Of a stretch of DNA of 64,000 bases, positions 44,059-52,847 are shown in pieces (the stretch's first letter is position 1; the number at the start of each line of letters is the position of its first letter). The notes under the pieces were generated by a model. It worked only from the letters and a program-made list of their open reading frames with translations. It was not told the DNA's origin and searched no databases. The stretch comes from Hahella sp. HN01 (GTDB taxonomy: Bacteria; Pseudomonadota; Gammaproteobacteria; Pseudomonadales; Oleiphilaceae), in NCBI RefSeq assembly GCF_018986435.1, contig NZ_JAHMIN010000001.1, positions 27,003 to 91,002 of the forward strand. Direction: 5' to 3'. The translations under genes were made by a program, and so were the position numbers.

Positions 44059-44730
44059 GTGAGCATAAGCGCCTCTTCAGCGGTTTTTGTACCGAATCAT
44101 TTACGGGTATTGGTGGTTGACGATCACCAGCTCGTTATCGACGGCCTGCGTGTCGCCCTCACCGCCCAACAGGTTCCCATTGATCTGGTGAACGCCTTCA
44201 ACTGTCAGGCGGCGCAGACCTTGCTGGATACCGATCAAAGTTTTGACCTGATACTACTGGATCTTTCTTTGCCCGACGGCCGCGGATTCAAGTTTCTCCG
44301 CTACCTGACGTGCAAGCGCATTTATATCCCCGTGGCCATTCTGTCCGCCTCCGAAGATATCGAAGATGTGGAGTTGTCTCTGCGCAGCGGAGCCATCGGG
44401 TTTATCAGTAAATCCTCCAGCGCCATGGAGATCAATCTGGCGATTCGCCAGATTCTCAATGGCAAACAGTACGTCCCCGACTTCTACACCCATCGCAATC
44501 AGGCGCCGGTTCAGGACAGCCAGCTACGGCTGGACTCCATCACTCCCCGACAAATGGAAGTGCTGCAACTGCTGGCCAAAGGGTTGCCGAACAAGAGAAT
44601 CTGCTCGGAGCTGAGTCTGACGGAAGACACGGTGAAGTCACACTTGAAGGCGTTGTTCATGCACCTGAATGTGCACAACCGAACGGAGTGCGTCAGCGTG
44701 GCCACGCGACTGCATCTGGTGGACGCCTGA
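44059..44730 (+). CDS. NarL/LuxR-family response regulator
   Basis: 223 residues starting at GTG after CAGGGAGAGTCAAC. Receiver domain with phosphoacceptor Asp in LILLDLSLPDGRG near residue 68 and Lys in FISKSSS. The C-terminal LuxR helix-turn-helix contains ITPRQMEVLQLLAKGLPNK then LTEDTVKSHLKALF. It resembles the CrbR-type regulator at 27725 but has an 18-residue longer N-terminus. It is convergent with a hybrid histidine kinase whose gene ends six bases away; that kinase is the likely partner. Confidence 0.9.
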   Translation: MSISASSAVFVPNHLRVLVVDDHQLVIDGLRVALTAQQVPIDLVNAFNCQAAQTLLDTDQSFDLILLDLSLPDGRGFKFLRYLTCKRIYIPVAILSASEDIEDVELSLRSGAIGFISKSSSAMEINLAIRQILNGKQYVPDFYTHRNQAPVQDSQLRLDSITPRQMEVLQLLAKGLPNKRICSELSLTEDTVKSHLKALFMHLNVHNRTECVSVATRLHLVDA

Positions 44731-44736
44731 CCAGGT

Positions 44737-46515
44737 TTATTCAGCGGCGCTTTCAACTACTGCGCGAGCGGACTCTCTGCTCAGGATCAGATATAAGCGC
44801 GCCGGGGTGACCGGTTTGGCGACGAAAATAATGCTGGGATAACGTCCGGCCTCCACCTGCAGCATTTCCACATCGGCGGAAATTATCACCGCGGGAATGT
44901 CGCGTCCGCTTTGGCGGCGCAACGACAGCACCACGTCCAGCCCGGAAATGGCGCCGCCCAGGCGATAATCCGACAAAATCATATCCGGCGTCTCGTCATG
45001 CAGTCTGCCCATCGCTGTTTTGGCGTCAGCGAACGCCGCCACCTGCACGCCCCAGGCGTCCAATAGCTGCCGCATGGCTTCCCGACTGGGTTGATCGTCT
45101 TCCACCAGCCACACAGACATGCCGCTCAGGGTACGGGTTTCCGGATAGGCTTCCGGTTGCGGCGCCACCAGGTTGGCGCGCCCGCACGCAATCGTGAAAC
45201 TGAAATCCGCGCCAGAGCCTGGAGAAGACTTCACCGACAACGCGCCGCCCAGCAATCCCGCCAGCTGCCGCACTATGGCTAACCCCAGACCAATGCCCGT
45301 ACGGGGTCTGCCTTCCTCATCGCCGCCCTGTTGAAACTCTTTAAATATGCGCTTGATGTCTCTGGAGGGAATGCCGACGCCATCGTCAACCACATGGATT
45401 TCAAGCACATTATTGAGCCGGCGGCAGTTCACCCGGATCGCTTTCGCGTCGGCGTGCTGCAGCGCATTCGTGATCAGGTTGCGCAGCATGCGCTCCAGCA
45501 AAATAGGATCGGAATAAGCGACCAGCTCCTCGTCACATTCCGTTTCAATACGTTCCGGACGGGTTGAAGGGATGTCTATGGCGTCAAACTCCATCGCCAC
45601 CCGACGCACCAGCTCATGCAGATAGAAGTGACGGGGGTTGGGTTTAACCACGCCCATGCTGAGCTGAGACATGTCCAGCAGCGACTTGAACAGATCGCTC
45701 AACTGACTGAGAGAGCGGCGCAACTTGCCGACAATAACCCCCTCTTCCGAATTACGATCCATCTTTGCGGACAGACTTTCCGCCAACATGCTCATGGCGT
45801 TCAGGGGCTGACGTAAGTCGTGGCTGGCCGCAGCCAGAAAACGGGTCTTGGATCGATTGGCGCGCTCCGCCCCACGCTGGGCGATTTTGACCAATTGCAG
45901 ATTCAGAAACAGCGTCCGTTGCGCGTGCTCCTGAATATACGAACCCACGGCCCCGATCAAGTTGGCGCCGAACAGAAAAAAGGCGTTGAACCCCAGCGTC
46001 GTAGCGTCCATGCCGACATCCAGCTCCACCAACAGATAGGCGCCGTAGATCAAAGTGGAAATCGCTGTGGCGACGTAGAAAGGAATCGCCATGAGAAAGT
46101 AGCCGTAGATCAGCACCAGGAACAGGCCGTCGTAGGGCACCATGACATTCTGCGAATGCGCAATCCAGATAATCGCCACCACACTCAGACCGCCCAGCGC
46201 ATAGGTGCCGTTATAAAGCGGCATAAACCAGCGCCGGGGCCAGGAATGCATGCCCGCGTATAACGCCAGGGCGATAATCGGACACACCAGAAACAGGCGA
46301 ATAGGAATGGTCCAGCTGGCGATCTGCTGAGGGAACAGATAATAGTCCAGCAAAGAATAGATGATGATGAACGCCAGCGCCGTCGCATGCACCAACGGCA
46401 AACGCGCCTGCACTCGCTGATTGTGGAACGCGCGATAAGCCTCCTCCACAGGAGGGGCGAACTTAAGCCACTTAAAACCGCGTTGTAATTCTTGTTGTAT
46501 CAGTTTTTCGTCCAT
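44737..46515 (-). CDS. Hybrid histidine kinase with N-terminal membrane sensor
   Basis: 592 residues. Six membrane helices occupy about 40-205, with no periplasmic domain, so the sensor works within the membrane. HisKA follows with AASHDLRQPLNAMSML (phosphorylated His near 238), HATPase_c has VDDGVGIPSRD and GIGLGLAIV, and a C-terminal receiver carries Asp in LSDYRLGG. The kinase core is similar to that of the CrbS-type protein in this window. The response regulator gene is convergent and adjacent. Its signal is unknown. Confidence 0.9.
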   Translation of the reverse strand: MDEKLIQQELQRGFKWLKFAPPVEEAYRAFHNQRVQARLPLVHATALAFIIIYSLLDYYLFPQQIASWTIPIRLFLVCPIIALALYAGMHSWPRRWFMPLYNGTYALGGLSVVAIIWIAHSQNVMVPYDGLFLVLIYGYFLMAIPFYVATAISTLIYGAYLLVELDVGMDATTLGFNAFFLFGANLIGAVGSYIQEHAQRTLFLNLQLVKIAQRGAERANRSKTRFLAAASHDLRQPLNAMSMLAESLSAKMDRNSEEGVIVGKLRRSLSQLSDLFKSLLDMSQLSMGVVKPNPRHFYLHELVRRVAMEFDAIDIPSTRPERIETECDEELVAYSDPILLERMLRNLITNALQHADAKAIRVNCRRLNNVLEIHVVDDGVGIPSRDIKRIFKEFQQGGDEEGRPRTGIGLGLAIVRQLAGLLGGALSVKSSPGSGADFSFTIACGRANLVAPQPEAYPETRTLSGMSVWLVEDDQPSREAMRQLLDAWGVQVAAFADAKTAMGRLHDETPDMILSDYRLGGAISGLDVVLSLRRQSGRDIPAVIISADVEMLQVEAGRYPSIIFVAKPVTPARLYLILSRESARAVVESAAE

Positions 46516-46570
46516 GGGCTTTAGATATATACATCAGCCTCCTAACAAGCAAGCTTTGCTTTCACGCTAT

Positions 46571-46774
46571 CTAATCCATGTCACGTATTTGTTGCGGGCC
46601 TTGTCCCGCCTGCGCGTCATACAGCGCTGGCGGCGCATTAGGGGTGATTCCAGACAGCAATCCGGGGCGATTGAATTCAAGCTCCATAGAACGATGCATC
46701 CATAACCAAATAGCCATCGCCAGCATAATAAAACAAAGCGCCAACGTGGCCCGATATAGAGTCTTGCGCAACAT
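46571..46774 (-). CDS. Small membrane protein upstream of the hybrid kinase
   Basis: 67 residues with one clear hydrophobic helix (about 9-26, ATLALCFIMLAMAIWLWM) and a polar C-terminal part rich in Pro/Ala. It is 55 bases upstream of the kinase gene on the same strand. Ribosome site is weak (GAAAAGC), and no family is recognised. Codon use is plausible, but a chance frame is not excluded. Confidence 0.4.
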   Translation of the reverse strand: MLRKTLYRATLALCFIMLAMAIWLWMHRSMELEFNRPGLLSGITPNAPPALYDAQAGQGPQQIRDMD

Positions 46775-47051
46775 GCTTTTCTACTATGTCTTACATGACG
46801 GAAGTGTTTGAGGAAATTGTCGCCGCCGCAGCGGCTACCGCGGTCCGTTAACGCTTCAGCGTCGCCGCGTTCTATCTGCGTTTTCCGCAAAGCGCAAACT
46901 AAAACCGCAACGGACTTCGGGAATTATGCAAGGAAGGGAGTGTCTTGAAATCACCTGTTTGGGTGAATAATACTTGGCGGAAAGCCCCTGGAACGAGGCC
47001 CTCCGCCATGGGGCTCAGGCGGAATATCGCCTAGCGCCGGGTTTGACCGGG

Positions 47052-49337
47052 CTACTGCGACCCCGCACGAATCAATCCGCCCAGTCCATGCTGATCCAGC
47101 ACTTCGTTCAGCATGGCGCGAATCTCTTTCTCATTGCGCATACGCGAGGCTTTTTTCCAGAGTTTCTCCGCCGTCTGATGCGAGACAGAGCGAATGACCC
47201 ACTTGGTTTTCGGCAGGTTGTAAGCAGACAGGCTGAGCATCTCCACTCCCATACCCAGCAGCAGCAATACCGCCGCAGGGTCTGACGCCATTTCGCCGCA
47301 CACGCTGACGGGAACGCCATGCTTCTTCGCCACTTTCACCACACGGCCAATGGAACGCAACACCGCCGGGTTCAACCAGTCGTAGAGGTCAGACACTTTG
47401 GCGTTGTTACGGTCCACCGCCAACATGTACTGAGTGAAGTCATTACTGCCGATGGAGAAGAAATCCACCATCTGCGTCAGGTCCTCCAACAGCACCATGG
47501 CCGAGGGCACTTCAATCATCGCGCCGACTTGCGGCTCATCGACATCTACGCCAGCTTCCCTGAGCTGACCGATCGCCTCTCGCAGCAGGCTTCTGAAGCT
47601 TTCGATTTCATCCAGACGGCTGACCATCGGCAACAGGATTTTCAGGTTGCCGAGGTAACGCCCGGCTTTCAACATGGCGCGAATCTGGCTGATGAAGATA
47701 CCGGTGTTATCCAGCGTAAAGCGTATCCCCCGCCATCCCAGAAACGGGTTCTCTTCCGTAAAGCTGAAATAAGGCAGATTTTTATCGCCGCCGATATCCA
47801 GAGTGCGCATGTACACAGGTCTCGGCGCATAGGCTTCCAGAACTTTGCGGTAGATCTGCACCTGTTCTTCTTCCGAGGGGAAGGACTCGTGCACCATAAA
47901 TGGTATTTCCGAGCGATACAGGCCCACGCCTTCCGCGCCGCGTAACAGTCCTGGCGAAATATCCGCCAGCAGCCCCGTATTGGCGAACAGTTTGACGCGG
48001 AAGCCATCGGGGGTTTGCGCCGGCAGATCGCGCAGCTCGTCCAGCCCTTTGATCAGCTTCTTCTCTTGCTTGGCCAGACGTTTGAATTCTTTGCGCAGGG
48101 CGTCCACCGGGTTGAACACCACCACGGCCCGATAGCCGTCCACCACTGCTTCCGCGTTTTCGATCAGTGCGGGTTTGATGTCGCCGATTCCCATGACGGC
48201 GGGAATCCCCAGCGCATTCGCCAGTATGGCGATGTGCGACAAGGAGGAGCCGCTGGTGCACACCAGCCCCGCCAGATATTCCGGCGGAAACTGGGCGACA
48301 TCAGTAATGCTGAGGTTGTTTCCGACGATAATAGTGGGTTCGCTGACAGCAATGACGTCAGGGCTGTCGACGCCACGCAGATTGGCGTAAATGCGATTGC
48401 CGATATGACGGATATCGTCCGCCTTGGCGCGCAAATAGGCGTCATCCATTTTCTCGAATACACGGGCGTGCGCTTCGACGGTCTTACGCAAAGCGGAAGA
48501 GGCGCATAACCCCGAGTGGATGTGATTGACAGTTTCGGTAGTCAGTTCCTGATCTTCCAGGATCATGCGATACACGCCAAACAGCGCCAGCACATCTTTT
48601 GGCAGCGTGCCCGCCATACGCTCGCCGCTGGCGTTCAGTTCCTCTTTCGCCAGCTCCAAAGCCTTGCTGAAACGGGCGATTTCCAGCTCCGCGTCTTTGC
48701 CTTCCCGATCCGGCGCTGACGCCAGGTCATGGCCTTTGCCGATCCAGTGCACGCGTCCAATCGCCATTCCCGCGGCGCCTTTGACGCCACGGAATTTCAG
48801 ATTCGCCTTGAACTTATCACGGCATACTTCGCGGTCAAACACGCCGTCCTGCTGCACCCATTGGCTCAATGGGCCGGCCAATTGGGCGGCGATCGTCACG
48901 ACGAACGCTTCCTGCTCATCGCTGAAGTACGCGGCTTCTTTCTTTTGCACCGCGATCACGCCGATATTCTTGCGGAAGTTGATAATCGGCGCGCCCAGAA
49001 AAGCTGAGAAGCGTTCTTCGCGGGTTTCCGGGAAATATTTGAAGTTAGGGTGCTTTTCCGCGCTGTCCACGTTCATCAGTGACTGATGCTGCGCGATATA
49101 ACCGACCAGCCCCTGCCCGACAGGCAGACGCACGCGTCCCACGGATTCAGGGTCCAACCCCCGAGTCGCCATCAACACCAATTCCTGGGAGGTTTCATCC
49201 AACAAATAAATACTGCATACATCCGCCCGCATGGCGGACTGCACACGGTCGACAATCAGTTCAGACAGGTCTTTGGCGGCGTGTAAATCAGCAGCCTCCT
49301 GAAATATTTCCCTAAGAATTTTTAATGGCTCAAGCAT
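47052..49337 (-). CDS. ptsP: PEP-protein phosphotransferase of the nitrogen PTS (EI-Ntr)
   Basis: 761 residues. An N-terminal GAF domain (about 1-160) is followed by the PEP-utiliser helical domain, the phosphohistidine domain (LVCTSGSSLSHIAILAN near 365, with the active His) and the PEP-binding TIM barrel (GIGLYRSE-type GVGLYRSEIPFM, then IGSNDFTQY and CGEMASDP). It starts the EI-Ntr/NPr/EIIA-Ntr phosphorelay in the cytoplasm, which links nitrogen and potassium status to regulation. The GAF domain can sense glutamine or 2-oxoglutarate in relatives. The start MLEPLKIL is preferred over one seven codons earlier. Confidence 0.96.
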   Translation of the reverse strand: MLEPLKILREIFQEAADLHAAKDLSELIVDRVQSAMRADVCSIYLLDETSQELVLMATRGLDPESVGRVRLPVGQGLVGYIAQHQSLMNVDSAEKHPNFKYFPETREERFSAFLGAPIINFRKNIGVIAVQKKEAAYFSDEQEAFVVTIAAQLAGPLSQWVQQDGVFDREVCRDKFKANLKFRGVKGAAGMAIGRVHWIGKGHDLASAPDREGKDAELEIARFSKALELAKEELNASGERMAGTLPKDVLALFGVYRMILEDQELTTETVNHIHSGLCASSALRKTVEAHARVFEKMDDAYLRAKADDIRHIGNRIYANLRGVDSPDVIAVSEPTIIVGNNLSITDVAQFPPEYLAGLVCTSGSSLSHIAILANALGIPAVMGIGDIKPALIENAEAVVDGYRAVVVFNPVDALRKEFKRLAKQEKKLIKGLDELRDLPAQTPDGFRVKLFANTGLLADISPGLLRGAEGVGLYRSEIPFMVHESFPSEEEQVQIYRKVLEAYAPRPVYMRTLDIGGDKNLPYFSFTEENPFLGWRGIRFTLDNTGIFISQIRAMLKAGRYLGNLKILLPMVSRLDEIESFRSLLREAIGQLREAGVDVDEPQVGAMIEVPSAMVLLEDLTQMVDFFSIGSNDFTQYMLAVDRNNAKVSDLYDWLNPAVLRSIGRVVKVAKKHGVPVSVCGEMASDPAAVLLLLGMGVEMLSLSAYNLPKTKWVIRSVSHQTAEKLWKKASRMRNEKEIRAMLNEVLDQHGLGGLIRAGSQ

Positions 49338-49591
49338 GGCAATACTCTGGAGAATCAAGCTACGGCAAACTTAACTAGCTCACCAGTGGTAAACAGGCAG
49401 GGATAACTATAAGCGCCAGCCCGTCATATTACCAAGAGGGAATTTCCACTGTTTTCGCATATTTGACATAAATCGGCTTATATCCTGCATGTTGTTTGTT
49501 ACGATCACGTCATCTCCATCCAGACTTACGCAATCATCACAGAATTACAGTCTACACTTGCCATAGGCTCCGCCATTACGCCGAGGCTGCT

Positions 49592-50293
49592 ATGTGTGGA
49601 AGATTCAACGTCACTGACTCCCCTGTCGTGATCGCCCTGATGGACTCGCTCGGATTCGACACCACCGGATTGAAGTCGCATTTTTACCAGGATGATTTGT
49701 TCAATATCGCCCCCACGGAAGAAGTGATGGTGGCGGTGCAGGAAGAGCTGAAGAATTTTTTCAGGGGCATGCGCTAGTGGCTGACGCCAAGCTGGGCGCC
49801 GGAGCCAACCGCCAAGTACAACATGTTCAACGCCAAAGCGGAGACCATTGAAACCAGCAAGGCCTTCAAAACTTCATTCCAGCGCCGCCGCGCCATTATT
49901 CCCGCCAGCGGCTTTATCGAGTGGAAGCTGGAAAACGGCGTCAAACAGCCTTATTACATCAAGCCAGAGTCTGGGCGCTGCTTTTTTGGCGGCATTTGGG
50001 ATATCTGGAGCAAAGGCGACGCTTATCTCGAATCCTGCGCCATCATCACCACCGAGGCCTCCCCCTCTTTACAGGCATTACACCACCGCATGCCCGTGCT
50101 ACTAACGCCAGATCAATTTAACGCCTGGCTGAATGCCAACACGCCATTAGTTGATATCCGCCCGATGCTGGCGCCGCGGGAACTGACTAACTGGGTGTAT
50201 TATCCGTTGAGTACGGCGGTCAATAACGCTAGAAACAAGTCACGCCAGGCAGTGGAACCCACTGACTCCCCCAAGCCGCTAGCAGATAAATAA
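49592..50293 (+). pseudogene. SRAP (YedK/HMCES-type) protein gene interrupted by an in-frame amber codon
   Basis: Starts MCGRFNVTD with the catalytic Cys2 of SRAP proteins, which crosslink to abasic sites in single-stranded DNA. The frame runs 61 codons to a TAG at 49775-49777, then continues open in the same frame to 50293 (234 codons in all). The TAG falls in the family's conserved MRWGLxPSW block, here read as GMR-stop-WLTPSWAPEP. Downstream active-site residues remain (GFIEWK, HHRMPVLL). So this is either a recent nonsense mutation, a sequencing error or readthrough. A separate downstream product starting at 49823 would lack Cys2 and be inactive. Confidence 0.75.
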
Positions 50294-50314
50294 CCAGACC
50301 TTTCCCTCTCTACC

Positions 50315-51598
50315 TCACGTCTGCTGATAGTTTGTCGCCGAGATACGGCATCCTGGGCACAGAAAGGCGTAGTAGGTTCCCTCTCCAAACTCAGTCACCT
50401 CCGCCATGTTCAACTGACCAATGAACGTCATGACTTCGTGACATTCGGGACATTCGGGACAGTCAGGATACGCCGCGCGTTGTTCCCAGGTGGGCATACC
50501 GCCGATCTGCGAGAATGTTGTGGGGACGAAGGGAACGGCGGCGAAGCGGGCTTTCCTCGGCTGGTAGGACAGCTTCCAATTGAGCGTGGCGAGCGGTTCC
50601 ACTATCTCAGAGTAGTCAGGAGAATAGATTGACTTTTTGCTGTGCGACGACCAAACAGGCTCTCCCTCCTGGTCATGATGCATGTAGATCGCCTCAGCAA
50701 AACAGGCGCAAAGCAGGCAGGTCGACAGAACCAGACGGTTACTCCGCCAGGGGAAAAGCGCCAACCTCGGGTCTTTAAGATTGAGATCAAATAAACGCGT
50801 GAGTTCGCCTTCGCACCAAGGGCAGATTGACGCATCAATACCGCCTACGCGAATGGCTTCGCTCGTTTCAGTATCGCTGGGCGCTAGCGCGTAGCAGGCA
50901 TCCAAGTAGAGTTTTCGCGGCTGATGATGACAATCCAACGTCCAGCCCGCTTCAGCCATATAATTAATCACCGGTACATTCAGACGCGACGCCCAATCCG
51001 GCGGCTGTTGCGTCCATTGCGCAATATAGGTCGCAATCCTTCTGTCCTCACTCCACGCAAGGGCTTCAAGAATACGGCCGTCCAGATCAGGGTCTGCTCC
51101 CAAGCGTTCTACCAAAAGGTTGACCACCTCTTCGCTCGCGCCGCGAAATAGTATGGCTGGCTCATAACACTCGCTAGACAGGAGACATTTCTGCACAGCC
51201 GCCAGGTCCGCATCCGTGAACGCCGCCAGCGTCATGGCGATTTCTATTGCGCTATCGTCTTCATCGGTCTCAAGCTGCTCGGCGGCATATTCCGCCAAGC
51301 GTTGCGCTTCATCTCCCGTCAACGCCTGATAAACCTTATCGATAGCCCCTGGAAACGGGGTGAAAGTAATTAAGGGGTCCCCAGGCGCAGGGAGGTGATA
51401 CGCCTTTATGATATCAACCCTGTCAGTCAGGCCTGCGTAAGGGTCAATAACTTTGCTGTGTTTGCGTATGTACTCTCTCTTCGCTTCCCGCTCCTGCTCT
51501 AAGGCGCAGGGCATGCACAAACCACCTGTGCGCTCAGCGGCGCCGGGCAGGATCATATAGTCGCACGACAGGTTTTGACATTTCACACGCTCAGTCAT
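50315..51598 (-). CDS. Hypothetical protein with zinc-ribbon ends, YwqG/DUF1963-like C-terminus
   Basis: 427 residues from MTERVKCQN. The N-terminus holds a Cys cluster (CQNLSCDY...CMPC), the middle (about 90-330) is acidic and helical, perhaps repeat-like (LAEYAAEQLETDEDDSA), with a CPWCEG pair near 240. The C-terminus reads FSQIGGMPTWEQ, then CPECPECHEVM, FIGQLN and FLCPGCR. That last part resembles YwqG-type (DUF1963) proteins with a zinc site. A longer in-frame start has poor composition. Function unknown. Confidence 0.65.
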   Translation of the reverse strand: MTERVKCQNLSCDYMILPGAAERTGGLCMPCALEQEREAKREYIRKHSKVIDPYAGLTDRVDIIKAYHLPAPGDPLITFTPFPGAIDKVYQALTGDEAQRLAEYAAEQLETDEDDSAIEIAMTLAAFTDADLAAVQKCLLSSECYEPAILFRGASEEVVNLLVERLGADPDLDGRILEALAWSEDRRIATYIAQWTQQPPDWASRLNVPVINYMAEAGWTLDCHHQPRKLYLDACYALAPSDTETSEAIRVGGIDASICPWCEGELTRLFDLNLKDPRLALFPWRSNRLVLSTCLLCACFAEAIYMHHDQEGEPVWSSHSKKSIYSPDYSEIVEPLATLNWKLSYQPRKARFAAVPFVPTTFSQIGGMPTWEQRAAYPDCPECPECHEVMTFIGQLNMAEVTEFGEGTYYAFLCPGCRISATNYQQT

Positions 51599-51811
51599 GA
51601 CTGGAACTCTCATTGCGGTTGATAAAGAAAAAGGGATTGCGGCTCGCTTTTGTTCTTCACGGCGGAAAATTGTAATCTGGCCGCCAGCTCCTGACACAAT
51701 GCTGTCAGTAGCAGACAGGTAGTATTGTCGTGTCGAGATTAAAGCTGTGACGAAACTATAGCCGTTGCGAAACATACGATAAAACCAAGTAAAAAGTCAG
51801 AGGGATACTAC

Positions 51812-52243
51812 ATGAGCGAAAGCAAGACTATCGCCGGGCCATTAACCGGCCAATGCCTGTGTGGCGCAGTGAAAGTGGCCGCGAAAAACGTCAATCCTGA
51901 ATACCATGCCTGCCACTGCGGCATGTGCCGGCGCTGGAATGGCGGTCCGTCCATGGCGATCTCCGCGCAGGAAGCCGTATTTGAAGGCGAAGACAGCATC
52001 ACTGCTTACGATTCATCGGAATGGGCGCAGCGGGCGTTCTGCAAACATTGCGGAACCAACCTGTACTACCACCTGAAGCCAACAGGCGAAAAATATCTCT
52101 GGAGCGGTCTGTTCGATGATCAGTCGCAGTTCAAAATGGCGGGCGAGATTTATATTGACCACAAACCCGCGGGCTATGCCTTCGTCGGGGATCATCCAAG
52201 AATGACGGAAGACGAGTTCTTGAAGTCCATTGGCATGAAATAG
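51812..52243 (+). CDS. GFA-family (CENP-V fold) zinc protein
   Basis: 143 residues. The zinc ligands of the glutathione-dependent formaldehyde-activating family are all visible: CLCG, CHCGMC and CKHCG. Many members have other or unknown roles; formaldehyde chemistry should not be assumed. AGAGGGATACT precedes the ATG. A ten-base-pair hairpin directly after the stop probably ends the transcript. Confidence 0.9.
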   Translation: MSESKTIAGPLTGQCLCGAVKVAAKNVNPEYHACHCGMCRRWNGGPSMAISAQEAVFEGEDSITAYDSSEWAQRAFCKHCGTNLYYHLKPTGEKYLWSGLFDDQSQFKMAGEIYIDHKPAGYAFVGDHPRMTEDEFLKSIGMK

Positions 52244-52252
52244 CCGCCTTTC

Positions 52253-52284
52253 GCGCACGATGGCCGCCTGTTTTCATCGTGCGC
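52253..52284. terminator. Hairpin after the GFA-family gene
   Basis: GCGCACGATG/CATCGTGCGC, ten perfect base pairs with a 12-base loop, nine bases past the stop codon. There is no clear T-run. Confidence 0.5.
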
Positions 52285-52418
52285 TCAATGCCTCCTCAAC
52301 GCCGATTCCATGGGCGTCATCAAAAACTTGCCTAACCCTTCCCCGCCACGCTATGGTGGAGCGGCGAACGCTTTGCAAAGAGCTAAAGGACTGAACTCAC
52401 ATCACGAGCATAAAGCGT

Positions 52419-52835
52419 ATGACTGCCCCGATCAGAGAAGAAACCAACGCCCTCGCCCTCGCAGACAAGGCGACTTTTCCCTTTCCGACGCCGGAAGGCC
52501 TCGTCTACGAAGCGCATTTCACCCGGGACCAGGAATATCTGGCCTTCTTCAGCGAAGACTGCCCCTACGAAGAAACGCTGCATATACAACACCTAGATGA
52601 TAGCGGTCAGGTGAAAGAAGAGGTCACGCTCTCCGCCGAATACACTGGGGGCGTATTTCAATTTATTGACGCACGCGCCAATCACATCGATTTCATCTTC
52701 TGGCCGGGCCTCAAGATCCGGGCGGAATGGTTGCTGGAACCGCGTTTTATGTGGAAAGCCGAGGCGGTTCCTGGAGTTCAGCGCTCCGATAAGTTTTTCC
52801 GACGCACGCAGATAATCATTACTAAAAGCGACTAA
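52419..52835 (+). CDS. Hypothetical protein, first gene of a two-gene unit
   Basis: 138 residues, beginning MTAPIREETNALALADKATF. Predicted mainly beta with conserved-looking aromatic strands (LVYEAHFTRDQEYLAFF, HIDFIFWPGLKIRAEWLLEP). No signal peptide. I do not recognise a family. It lies 12 bases before the glycine-zipper protein gene and is probably cotranslated, which is the arrangement expected of a chaperone or immunity partner. Confidence 0.6.
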   Translation: MTAPIREETNALALADKATFPFPTPEGLVYEAHFTRDQEYLAFFSEDCPYEETLHIQHLDDSGQVKEEVTLSAEYTGGVFQFIDARANHIDFIFWPGLKIRAEWLLEPRFMWKAEAVPGVQRSDKFFRRTQIIITKSD

Positions 52836-52847
52836 AAGGAACCTAGT

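Noticed and set aside
46977-47033. Overlapping hairpins after ptsP as a terminator or attenuator
   Set aside because: Several alternative stems (GGCGGA/TCCGCC, AGCCCC/GGGGCT, AGGCG/CGCCT) can form but none has a T-run in the direction of ptsP; no clear function.
49823-50293. Independent 156-codon gene downstream of the SRAP stop
   Set aside because: It is in the same frame as the SRAP gene and lacks the essential N-terminal Cys; better described as the second part of a broken gene.
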